Below are positions 1 through 6,162 of a stretch of 6,609 bases of DNA, one piece after another. The notes below the pieces were generated by a model. The model saw nothing but the letters and a program-made list of their open reading frames with translations. It had not been told where the DNA came from and did not search any database. Numbering within the stretch: position 1 is the first letter of the stretch; each line of letters opens with the position of its first letter. The stretch is taken from the NCBI GenBank assembly GCA_021782195.1, contig JAJXVI010000144.1, forward strand, positions 1-6,609. Reading direction: 5' to 3'. A program made the translations under genes and the position numbers. The stretch comes from a bacterium (GTDB taxonomy: Bacteria > Vulcanimicrobiota > Xenobia > RGZZ01).

Positions 1-30
1 CCACTGTCGGAGGAGGGCCGCGATGCCCCC

Positions 31-525
31 GTGAAGAAGACGCCCGCACCCCTGCAGTTGCGGATGCGCGAATCGACGATGTCGACCTCGACGTCGAGGA
101 GCTTGATCCCCGTCCCGCTCCTCGACTACGTTGCCGTGGCCGGGACGCAACTGAAAATGCTGGCTGATCTTGCGAAGATCTACGACGTCCCCTTCCACCA
201 GGAGCGAGGCAAATCCATCGTGATGTCGCTTCTCGGTAGCCTGGGAATGGGAACCCTTGCAATGGGTTCCTTCGTTAGCCTGCTGAAGGTGCTGCCGGGT
301 GTCGGTCTCGCTTCCCTGGCATCCGTACCGATCATTTGCGCAGCCGTTACCTATGCGGTTGGGAAGATCTTTATCCAGCACTTTGCCTCCGGCGGCACGT
401 TCCTGACCTTCAAACCCGAGGCTGTTCGCGAGCACTTCAAGGCCGCCTTCAGGGAAGGCGTTGAGGAAGCACGCAAAATGAACGCTGGCAATGCGCCGGC
501 TTCTCCTGTGGCTGCCAGCAAGTAG
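31..525 (+). CDS. DUF697 family (YcjF-like) small membrane protein, start uncertain
   Basis: The protein has the layout I associate with short DUF697 proteins. In GTG-start numbering there is an IPVPLLD block at 26-32, a helical stretch with DVPF..ERGKS ending near residue 62, a glycine-rich hydrophobic hairpin at about 63-116 containing PGVG (89-92), and then AVTYAVGKIF followed by HFASGGT before a charged C-terminal helix. Family members are small inner-membrane proteins, some fused to GTPases; their biochemical role is not established. The GTG at 31 gives 164 residues, a normal length. The frame is open to position 1, so the true start may lie outside the window; ATG codons at 64 and 79 are alternatives, but they leave little sequence ahead of the conserved block. 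GGAGGAGGG at 9-17 lies 13 nt from the GTG, which is long for a Shine-Dalgarno. A strong hairpin follows the stop. Family assignment is from remembered motifs, not a search. Confidence 0.8.
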   Translation: MKKTPAPLQLRMRESTMSTSTSRSLIPVPLLDYVAVAGTQLKMLADLAKIYDVPFHQERGKSIVMSLLGSLGMGTLAMGSFVSLLKVLPGVGLASLASVPIICAAVTYAVGKIFIQHFASGGTFLTFKPEAVREHFKAAFREGVEEARKMNAGNAPASPVAASK

Positions 526-564
526 CCCGCTATTTCCGGACCATCGCAAACGAGCGGATGATAG

Positions 565-600
565 CGAACGAGCCTGCCATGGGAATGGCAGGCTCGTTTG
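565..600 (+). terminator. Strong hairpin terminator after the DUF697 gene
   Basis: A perfect 14-bp inverted repeat pairs 567-580 with 585-598 around a 4-nt GGGA loop. A G-U and a C-G pair extend the stem to 16 bp. It begins about 40 nt after the DUF697 stop. The tail has only three T residues, so it is not a textbook intrinsic terminator, but the stem is very stable. Because it lies between two convergent genes and is symmetric, it may stop transcription from both sides. Confidence 0.75.
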
Positions 601-838
601 ACACCGGCCGACGATTGACCGGAGTTGTTGACTCGGCACGAAAGCCCCCACCTTCGCGAACACGACGAGAGCGTGGCCAGCAGAGCGCCCGATCAAGCTG
701 CCCATCCGTCTGTTGGCGCTCCTCCTGTTGCTGCCTGCCTTTGCCCCGTCACCGCGACAGCCACGCTTGAGGTGCGGGTGAGCCGCGTCGGGCCGCAGGT
801 GATTGATGGCCTGGCGGCATGCCGCCACGATCCGCCGT
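601..838. other. Convergent intergenic region, no supportable gene
   Basis: This is the rest of the 313-bp gap between the DUF697 stop (525) and the stop of the convergent 418-residue gene (839). Several short plus-strand frames are open, but none has a start with a ribosome-binding site and none gives a recognisable protein. Around 695-752 one plus frame reads like a secretion signal (RLLALLLLLPAFAPSP) with no usable start codon in that frame. A neighbouring frame continues as ATLEVRVSRVGPQVIDG. This could be a decayed secreted-protein gene or chance. Confidence 0.4.
812..827. repeat. Perfect 16-bp palindrome at the 3' side of the 418-residue gene
   Basis: TGGCGGCATGCCGCCA is identical to its own reverse complement. 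It ends 11 nt downstream of the stop codon of the minus-strand gene at 839-2095. With no loop and no following T tract on either strand it is a poor intrinsic terminator. It could be a dyad binding site, a cruciform-prone element or part of a 3'-end structure; the sequence does not decide. Confidence 0.55.
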
Positions 839-2095
839 CTATGGCCCCTTGACACTCTCCGCGGCCTCGTCCATGGCACGCACGAGCGGATCGAGGCCGC
901 CTGGCAGGAACCTCGCCAGCACCTGCTCTGTGTGCTTGGCCTCAATCCACCGAGCGATCAGGGGCACGAAGAACAGCGGCCACCCGAAGAGCCAGAGCAG
1001 GCACCCGAGGACCCTGGACTCGGAAGGGGTCTCAGCAGCGTGCTTGAAGAATGCCCGCTTCCAGTTCATGCGATCGGTACTGTGATTGCGAAGGAGAACC
1101 CACCCCCCATCACCATCACCGCCCCCTTCACGCGTTCCCCACACCATCGACACGAATTGACCGTCTCTGACTGCGATGTCCCAGTCGACCAGGTGGACAG
1201 CCGTCTCCCTCCCCGCTCTGTCCACGACGAAGAATCGATCGTGCGTGACGGTTCTGCTCGACACACTCGTTGAAGTTGTCGTGCTGCCTGATGGAGTATA
1301 GTAGGGATTGCTTGAGCCTGGAATGGAGGTCGTAGTTGAGGTGCTGACATTGATTCTTGCCTCGAGCTCCCGGGCGGTTCCCGCAACATGGCCTGACACC
1401 GGACGGAGTTGATACTCGCCACCCCCCCCGACCAACCGGAAAGCGTGTGCACGGTCGAGCGCCAGCATTGTCCCGGCTGTCCTGCGAACGCTGTTCCAGG
1501 TAAGCAATGCAGCGGCGATGACCATCAACGCCATCCATACATCTACAAAGTGTACAATGGCGCCGGTCTCTGGCGTATGCGGGCCGTGCGCTGAGCCCGA
1601 GGCAATGGGGCGCCGAGCGACGTCGAACGACAGCGATCGACCGATCGCGCGGATGACGTTGTCGTCGCTTACAATCACGGGGGTGATGGCGTGTGTGCCG
1701 TCGTTCTCAAGAATCTGTACCGGGCCAATTCCAAGAGAGTCTCCGCGCCGTGTGACGGCCCACCGATCGCTCAAGATCTCCAGGCCATTCCCTACGGCAG
1801 TCTCTCCGATGGTCGGCGCGGGCTGGTCGATCAGATACAGGAGATGGAATGAGCCAGGATTGGGAGCGCCCCCTCGCCCATTGCTCCCGTACGTCGTCCG
1901 GGTGAGGTTGATGGCGGGGGTTATGGTGGTCACAAAGGTGCTGATGGACTTCCCTGGCACCTTTGATATGACGATGGATAGATTGCGAGGCAGGGACGTG
2001 TGGGCGGGGTCCGCAGCCTGTGCCCCCACCGCAAGGAGACCTGTGGAAAGAATCAACAATGCAAGGGCAAACGCCGACCTGGAGACGAATTTCAC
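839..2095 (-). CDS. Exported/membrane protein of unknown function (418 aa)
   Basis: I cannot place this in a characterised family. The N-terminus is a clear Sec signal peptide: basic start, hydrophobic core at about 8-24, and a signal peptidase I-type AQA site at 25-27. Residues 28-180 are soluble, rich in beta-prone sequence and probably periplasmic. A hydrophobic helix at about 183-201 followed by RR predicts a membrane span, with 205-360 cytoplasmic. That part holds a Ser/Thr-rich stretch (250-284) leading into FFVVDRAGRET and LVDWDIAVRDGQFVSMVWG (302-320). This resembles, from memory, a small beta-rich domain of uncharacterised bacterial membrane proteins, with a conserved VRDG..VS motif. 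A second span lies at about 362-381, with a short tail. The start is GTG at 2095, chosen for AAGGAG 9 nt upstream and the signal peptide directly after it. The gene contains a G8 run (codons 223-225). It stands alone between a convergent neighbour and a 485-bp gap. Confidence 0.8.
   Translation of the reverse strand: MKFVSRSAFALALLILSTGLLAVGAQAADPAHTSLPRNLSIVISKVPGKSISTFVTTITPAINLTRTTYGSNGRGGAPNPGSFHLLYLIDQPAPTIGETAVGNGLEILSDRWAVTRRGDSLGIGPVQILENDGTHAITPVIVSDDNVIRAIGRSLSFDVARRPIASGSAHGPHTPETGAIVHFVDVWMALMVIAAALLTWNSVRRTAGTMLALDRAHAFRLVGGGGEYQLRPVSGHVAGTARELEARINVSTSTTTSIPGSSNPYYTPSGSTTTSTSVSSRTVTHDRFFVVDRAGRETAVHLVDWDIAVRDGQFVSMVWGTREGGGDGDGGWVLLRNHSTDRMNWKRAFFKHAAETPSESRVLGCLLWLFGWPLFFVPLIARWIEAKHTEQVLARFLPGGLDPLVRAMDEAAESVKGP
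1422..1429 (-). repeat. G8 homopolymer inside the 418-residue gene
   Basis: The plus strand has eight consecutive C residues, so the coding strand reads eight Gs across codons 223-225 of the membrane-protein gene (LVGGGGEYQL). Slippage by one base would cut off the cytoplasmic domain and second membrane span. Runs of this length can be hypermutable, but no variant is visible here. Confidence 0.7.
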
Positions 2096-2104
2096 GGAAT
2101 GGCA

Positions 2105-2110
2105 CTCCTT
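2105..2110 (-). promoter_or_regulatory. Ribosome-binding site for the 418-residue gene
   Basis: On the minus strand AAGGAG lies 9 nt before the GTG at 2095. It fixes the start and supports a non-ATG initiation codon, since no ATG lies at that position and the signal peptide begins immediately after. Confidence 0.7.
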
Positions 2111-2141
2111 GAGGGATATTCCCCAGACCTCACGACTGCTG

Positions 2142-2158
2142 CAGTCAGTCAGTCAGTC
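2142..2158. repeat. CAGT tetranucleotide tract upstream of the 418-residue gene
   Basis: Four complete CAGT units plus one base lie 47-63 nt upstream of the GTG start. CGACTG at 2133-2138 forms an inverted repeat with CAGTCG at 2154-2159. The tract lies where promoter elements of the minus-strand gene would be expected. A change in copy number could alter spacing, but four units is short for a contingency repeat. No convincing -35/-10 pair was found. Confidence 0.5.
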
Positions 2159-2235
2159 GAAGCCGGAGTTGCTCGATGAAACAAGTGGATATCCGCCCCC
2201 CACCTCAGTGACTGCCATCCATTGGACCTCCGTCG

Positions 2236-2361
2236 CAGACCACGCTCCAGGTCTTGGAAGAACCTGGTCGTGAACCCGGAGCCAGGTCATATGTGTGGCT
2301 GTTCCGTGGTGGAACCTCGGAGCATTCCGCCGTCGAGTTTCTGTATTCCGAAACGCGCACC
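2236..2361 (+). pseudogene. Relic of an IS66-family transposase (TnpC), frameshifted fragment
   Basis: Read from 2236 in frame, the plus strand gives QTTLQVLEEPGREPG, then ARSYVWLFRGGTSEH, then VEFLYSETRT. This matches the conserved stretch of IS66 TnpC transposases that follows the first catalytic Asp: typical members read HADET..LQVL.EPGR, then SY.W..RGG, then a hydrophobic strand and Y..R. About 42 residues are recognisable out of a normal protein of roughly 500. The Asp block appears only in another frame just upstream (AIH...VAD at about 2214-2241), implying a small indel. Nothing after 2361 resembles the following TDGY.GY block. No TnpA, TnpB or terminal repeats are visible, so this is a dead fragment. 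Assignment is from remembered family motifs. Confidence 0.65.
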
Positions 2362-2487
2362 GCCCGGAGGACGCACCCTGATGGAAGGACAGAAGCCGAG
2401 ACCTCCCACCCTCAGGATACCCACCTGGACGACAGAAGGCCGGTCCAGGACAATGGAAGGTGCCGCCGTTGCGGGGAGGGGGTGCCG

Positions 2488-2533
2488 TTCAGGAGCGTGA
2501 CCTTTGAAGAGACGCACGGCTTCAGGAACGTGA
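2488..2533. repeat. 13-bp direct repeat, 33-bp period
   Basis: TTCAGGAGCGTGA at 2488-2500 recurs as TTCAGGAACGTGA at 2521-2533, with 12 of 13 bases identical. It lies just downstream of the PEP-CTERM gene. It may be a small duplication scar or a binding site; no function is evident. Confidence 0.45.
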
Positions 2534-2580
2534 AGGCGCCACGTACAGCCCCTGCGTCGCTGGTGTGCCTGACGGTTCGG

Positions 2581-3252
2581 TCAGCAGCGCCTGCGCCTGC
2601 GGACCAGGAGGCCTGCTCCGCACAACACGAGCGAGAGGTAAATCGGTGGATCGGGCAGGTAGGCGAGCTGGAAGTTCGTCAGTGTGATTGAGCCGGACGG
2701 ATAACTCTCGAACATGATGTAGTTCAACTGGCCCGCAACGGCGTAATTGGAGAGTGTGGTTCCGTTGAGTGAGGTGGTCACGATGCCGTTGTTGTAACTG
2801 ACCGCAATCGTTCCGGTCAGAGGGACCGAGTTGTTGTTGCCGCTGTAGGCCACGGGCGCGCCCCAGTAAACCCAGTTGCTGCCGTCTGCATAGAGCAGGC
2901 TGGAAGTTGTGTCCGGTTCCCCGTTGTAAGTGGTGTTTGCCCACGAGGACACGGTGTCGTAGCTCGTGCTTGCCCCTGTATAGTGGTCGTACCAGAAGAA
3001 GCCATAACTGGCTGACTCGCTGTAGTCAACCTGGAACGACCAGTTTCCGGGAATCGAACTGAGGCCGGTCGCCGCCGAGAGGTTGAAGGTCTCAAAACTA
3101 CCGGCGGTGACGACGTTGCCGGTACCGCCCGAGTTCGTGAAGTTGCTCAACGCTGGATCGTTCAGGACCGTGGCTCCAGCCGTCGACATGAGTGTGCCAA
3201 CGAGAACGAGAACAACAAGAACCAGATTGGTGACCCTTCGAAACTTGCGCAT
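2581..3252 (-). CDS. Secreted PEP-CTERM-like protein (223 aa)
   Basis: A Sec signal peptide opens the protein: MRKFRR, a Val/Leu-rich core at about 10-22, and AGA at 25-27 as the probable cleavage site. The mature part (28-195) is rich in Ser, Thr, Asn, Gly, Tyr and Trp, with alternating beta-strand-like segments and no Cys, as expected of an extracellular beta-sandwich; no catalytic motif is seen. The tail has the tripartite form of a PEP-CTERM signal: PDP at 200-202, a hydrophobic helix at about 203-217, and five Arg (218-222) before a final Cys. In this system exosortase recognises the tail and releases the protein toward the envelope or extracellular matrix. PDP in place of the usual PEP is atypical. 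ATG at 3252 is preceded by GGAGAGGG (3259-3266) at 6 nt. A 13-bp inverted repeat lies just upstream. No exosortase gene is in this window. Confidence 0.82.
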   Translation of the reverse strand: MRKFRRVTNLVLVVLVLVGTLMSTAGATVLNDPALSNFTNSGGTGNVVTAGSFETFNLSAATGLSSIPGNWSFQVDYSESASYGFFWYDHYTGASTSYDTVSSWANTTYNGEPDTTSSLLYADGSNWVYWGAPVAYSGNNNSVPLTGTIAVSYNNGIVTTSLNGTTLSNYAVAGQLNYIMFESYPSGSITLTNFQLAYLPDPPIYLSLVLCGAGLLVRRRRRC

Positions 3253-3258
3253 CTGCCG

Positions 3259-3266
3259 CCCTCTCC
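3259..3266 (-). promoter_or_regulatory. Ribosome-binding site of the PEP-CTERM gene
   Basis: GGAGAGGG on the minus strand lies 6 nt before the ATG at 3252. It lies 13 nt downstream of the inverted repeat at 3280-3316, so the hairpin leaves it exposed. Confidence 0.65.
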
Positions 3267-3279
3267 GCCCGGGGCTTGC

Positions 3280-3316
3280 GGGTTGATCCCTGCCCCTGTG
3301 CTCCAGGGATCAACCC
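3280..3316 (-). promoter_or_regulatory. Perfect 13-bp inverted repeat in the leader of the PEP-CTERM gene
   Basis: The arms at 3280-3292 (GGGTTGATCCCTG) and 3304-3316 are exact reverse complements around an 11-nt spacer. The element ends 27 nt before the start codon. On the transcribed strand the spacer contains a second CAGGG that can pair with CCCTG of the upstream arm around a 5-nt loop, so two mutually exclusive hairpins are possible. It could be a protein-binding operator, an RNA attenuator or a 5' stabilising stem. No T tract follows, so simple intrinsic termination is unlikely. Confidence 0.6.
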
Positions 3317-3535
3317 ATCGACTGTGCCTTTTCTCGGCAACCAGAGCGAAATCCTCTTGATGGCGCGGGCGAAGCGCTGCGCGTCCCGGCCGCTGAAGCC
3401 GGGCAACTCGACCGCTGTGGTTTTTCTTGCGACTTCCTTCCCTGGCACGACCGGATGACCGGCGAGTTCAACCTCAATCTGCAAACTGGGAGTCACGCCT
3501 TTCGCACAGGAAGCTTGCAGAACAGGATTGCACGA

Positions 3536-6151
3536 TCAGGCCTCCTGGAGTTGCCGTTCCTCGAGCCAGGCACCGATCCCCTCCTGGGTGCGGGCGCGCA
3601 GATCGACTGCGAGGGCCAGTCGCTCGAGCGTTTGCTCGGCGGCCTGGCGGGCGGCCTCGACTGGATGTCCGGCAAGATGGGTGCGGGCCTCCTGCAGATG
3701 AAGATCCGTGATCAACTGGCCGATGGCTTCTACCACCCGGCGTAACAGCATGGGAGCGGCCGTCAGTCTGTCGATGACGGCAGCCCACTCATCTCGCAAC
3801 ACTCTCCAGAACGGCTCCCGCGCCACGGGATTGCCCATCAGCGTCGTGGCAAAACCGGCCCAGTCCTGCAGTGGAACACCACCGTTCATCAGCTTCTGCG
3901 TGGCACGGGCGGCGAGTTCCTCGTTTTCAAAAGCGGCCAGCGCCATCAACCATCGTCGCTTGAACGCGGGCTCCGTCTCCCTGGAGAACAGTTCTTCGAA
4001 CTGCTCGAAGCGAGCTGCGTTGCCGCGGCGCGCAGTCATCTTCACCGCGGCGTCAGCCAGATTGGCGTCGAGAGCCGTGTGGTCGCCGGCGATGAACCGA
4101 TCGAGGCGCATCGTCGCCTCGTCTGTCACCGCCGGATCGCGGGCCACGAGACCCAGCGCCCGGATCACGGCGGCCCGCCGCAGACGGGTGGCGTCGTCTT
4201 CCTCGTCCCGTCTGTCCCACCCGACGGTATCGAGCTGTCGGGCCAGCAGTCGCCTGACGAAGACACGCAGGTGCTGGCGGTCCGCCTCGGCCACCAGGCG
4301 GTAGTCAATCGTTTCGAGCCGTGCCACGATCGCGTCAAGCACCGCGTAGTCCGAGTCGTTTGCGAAGGCTGCGAGGAGTTCGAGAAACGTGTCCACGTCG
4401 CGCCGCCCGGCGCGCACAAGGGCCCACTCATCCGTCAGGAGTTGCGTACGCTCGGCGGCGTCGAGCGCGTCGAGATGCGAGCGGAGGCCGCTCAGCAAAG
4501 CTGCGTCCGGCTCGACGACGTAGACGCCCGTGGCGCCCGCGTTGAGCACCACGTAGTCTGGCGTTCCCACCAGCACCAACGTCGTCTCGGCAGCGTCGAA
4601 GAGGACACGCACGTCGTGGGTCTGGCCCCCGACGGCGTAGCGGATGACGAGGGGCACTGGCCAGAACACGCCTGGTCGGGTCTTGCCGGGTTGACTGAAG
4701 AAGCGCTGTTGAGTCAGGTGCAGAGAGACACCGTCGAGTCGGGCCGATACCATCGGGAAACCCGGTTGCTCAAGCCACGCGTCCGCCAGGCGCGTCACCG
4801 GTTGGGCCGAGACCTCCGAGAGGGCGTCCCACAGGTCGGCTGCCACGGCATTGCCACGAGCGTGACGCTTCATGTAGAGCCCGACACCGGCGCGGAAGAC
4901 CTCTGCGCCGAGGAACCGCTCGATCATGCGCAGCGTCGCGCCCCCTTTCTCGTAAGTGATGAGATCGAACGACTCGGTCGCATCCTCGACGGTTTTCACG
5001 ATGCTGCGAATCGGATGGGTGGATTCCATTGCGTCCAAAACCATGGCGGCCGCCTTTCCGCCGTCGAAGTCGCGCCAGACCTTCCACTCCGGCTTCCACT
5101 GGTCGACGATCACATTGGCCATCCAGGTTGCGAAGGCTTCGTTGAGCCAGAGATCGTCCCACCACTTCATCGTGACGAGATTGCCGAACCACTGATGGGC
5201 CAGTTCGTGCGTCACGACCTCGGCCACCCGCTTTCGCTGCGGCAGTGAGGCCACTTTCGGGTCGAGGAGCAGGGCAACCTCGCGATAGGTCACGAGGCCG
5301 GCATTCTCCATGGCTCCCGCTTCGAAATCGGGCAACCCTATCTGGTCGAGCTTGCCAAAGGCATAGGGCAGCCCGAACCACGCCTCCAGCCGCGGGAGCA
5401 CGTTCTCCGCGACGTCCTGGGCGAAATCGGCGAGGTGGCGTTTCTCGGGAACCGCCCACGTGGCGATCTCGACGGCGTCTCTCTCGGGCTGATTGCGACG
5501 GGCCACGTCGAAGCGTCCGACGGCCAGGGCGATGAGGTAGGTGGGCAGCGGCGGTGTCTCCTTGAATCGCACGCTTTGATAGCCGTCGATCAGGGTGCGC
5601 TGTTCAACGATTCCGTTGCCGAGCACCTGATAGTCGGCGGCAGCCTCGACGGTCAAGCGCCAGGGCGCCTTGAAACCGGGTTCATCAAAGCAGGGAAAGA
5701 CGCGTCGGGCATCGGCAGCTTCGAACTGCGTCACCGCGATTTCGGGACCGGCGAGATACAGGCCGCGCAGACCCTCGCAAAAGCGGCCGCGATAGACAAA
5801 CTGCAGGGAAGTCACCCCGACCGGCAGTGTGTCACTGAAGGTGAACACGAGGGTCTGGCTGGCGGGTTCGGCGCGGTGGATGGGCGAACACGCGTGCCCG
5901 CCGATGGTTGCGACGACGCTCTCGATTGCCAGGTCAAGACCGTGGAGGACGAGTTCGGCACCGGCCCTGGCTAGTTCGACGTCTATCGTGAGGCGACCCT
6001 CGAAGGAGTGCGCTGCCACGTCGATACGCAGTCTTGCGTCATAGCGGAGGGGACGAACATCCGTGGCAAGACGGAAGGCACGGTCCGCGGTGGGATGTGG
6101 CGTGCTCTCCTGTCCGTGGGACGATGCGGACGCACCTGTTGAAAGTGACAT
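3536..6151 (-). CDS. M1 family zinc aminopeptidase (871 aa)
   Basis: This enzyme removes N-terminal residues from peptides. The substrate-anchoring motif GAMEN is at 279-283. The zinc site HELAH is at 315-319 (His315, His319, general base Glu316), with the third ligand Glu338 in NEAF exactly 18 residues on. The catalytic Tyr is Tyr400 in ITYEKGG. QFEAADARR (Gln142, Glu144) followed by FPCFDEP is the usual S1-side signature. The order is an N-terminal beta saddle (about 30-230), the thermolysin-like domain (about 240-460), a small beta domain, then from VLNAGATGVYVV (about 535) to the end an ERAP1_C-like helical domain. That C-terminus differs from the E. coli PepN type, so no symbol is given. 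Length is normal. No signal peptide is seen, so it is probably cytoplasmic. ATG at 6151 is chosen for GGAGG 6 nt upstream. The frame is open a further 83 codons upstream to 6400, but that part is Arg-rich and unlike the family. Confidence 0.96.
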   Translation of the reverse strand: MSLSTGASASSHGQESTPHPTADRAFRLATDVRPLRYDARLRIDVAAHSFEGRLTIDVELARAGAELVLHGLDLAIESVVATIGGHACSPIHRAEPASQTLVFTFSDTLPVGVTSLQFVYRGRFCEGLRGLYLAGPEIAVTQFEAADARRVFPCFDEPGFKAPWRLTVEAAADYQVLGNGIVEQRTLIDGYQSVRFKETPPLPTYLIALAVGRFDVARRNQPERDAVEIATWAVPEKRHLADFAQDVAENVLPRLEAWFGLPYAFGKLDQIGLPDFEAGAMENAGLVTYREVALLLDPKVASLPQRKRVAEVVTHELAHQWFGNLVTMKWWDDLWLNEAFATWMANVIVDQWKPEWKVWRDFDGGKAAAMVLDAMESTHPIRSIVKTVEDATESFDLITYEKGGATLRMIERFLGAEVFRAGVGLYMKRHARGNAVAADLWDALSEVSAQPVTRLADAWLEQPGFPMVSARLDGVSLHLTQQRFFSQPGKTRPGVFWPVPLVIRYAVGGQTHDVRVLFDAAETTLVLVGTPDYVVLNAGATGVYVVEPDAALLSGLRSHLDALDAAERTQLLTDEWALVRAGRRDVDTFLELLAAFANDSDYAVLDAIVARLETIDYRLVAEADRQHLRVFVRRLLARQLDTVGWDRRDEEDDATRLRRAAVIRALGLVARDPAVTDEATMRLDRFIAGDHTALDANLADAAVKMTARRGNAARFEQFEELFSRETEPAFKRRWLMALAAFENEELAARATQKLMNGGVPLQDWAGFATTLMGNPVAREPFWRVLRDEWAAVIDRLTAAPMLLRRVVEAIGQLITDLHLQEARTHLAGHPVEAARQAAEQTLERLALAVDLRARTQEGIGAWLEERQLQEA

Positions 6152-6157
6152 GGCAAA

Positions 6158-6162
6158 CCTCC
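6158..6162 (-). promoter_or_regulatory. Ribosome-binding site of the M1 aminopeptidase
   Basis: GGAGG on the minus strand lies 6 nt before the ATG at 6151. It decides the start in favour of the 871-residue protein over the 954-codon open frame that begins at 6400. Confidence 0.8.

Larger units (their letters stand above)
2096..2580. other. 485-bp intergenic region with transposase relic and small repeats
   Basis: This is the gap between the PEP-CTERM gene (3' end at 2581) and the GTG start of the 418-residue gene. It contains the ribosome-binding site and CAGT tract near 2105-2158, an IS66-like relic at about 2236-2361, a 7-bp inverted repeat CCTGGAC/GTCCAGG (2424-2430 and 2443-2449) with a 12-nt loop, and a 13-bp direct repeat at 2488-2533. 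A plus frame open from 2212 through 2691 runs past the relic, but after about 2361 it has no recognisable protein character. No clear terminator for the PEP-CTERM gene was found. Confidence 0.5.
3253..3535. other. 283-bp gap between aminopeptidase and PEP-CTERM genes
   Basis: Besides the leader hairpin and ribosome-binding site it contains a 6-bp inverted repeat CCCGGC/GCCGGG (3385-3390 and 3398-3403) with a 7-nt loop. No clear terminator follows the aminopeptidase stop. I looked for a sigma-54-type GG-N10-GC promoter on the minus strand and did not see a convincing one. A minus frame, open from the aminopeptidase stop and with a GTG at 3496, reads through the gap and overlaps the PEP-CTERM gene by 155 bp to 3098. 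It has no good ribosome-binding site and is not called as a gene. Confidence 0.4.

Noticed and set aside
2247..2267. CCAGGT/ACCTGG inverted repeat as an operator
   Set aside because: It falls inside the IS66 relic, where the bases are explained by former coding sequence, and the arms need a bulge to extend past 6 bp.
1518..2273. 251-codon plus-strand open frame opposite the 418-residue gene
   Set aside because: It covers the signal peptide and N-terminal region of the better-supported minus-strand gene, lacks a ribosome-binding site and has no protein-like domain.
2362..2691. Continuation of the IS66-like plus frame as a real gene
   Set aside because: After about 2361 the sequence loses IS66 character and runs antisense into the PEP-CTERM tail; composition is charged and low in hydrophobic residues.
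3385..3403. CCCGGC/GCCGGG hairpin as a terminator for the aminopeptidase
   Set aside because: The stem is only 6 bp, no T run follows on the minus strand, and it is more than 130 bp past the stop.
4079..5248. 389-codon plus-strand open frame opposite the aminopeptidase
   Set aside because: It is antisense to a clearly conserved enzyme, rich in His and Arg as expected for a shadow of GC-biased codons, and has no recognisable motif.
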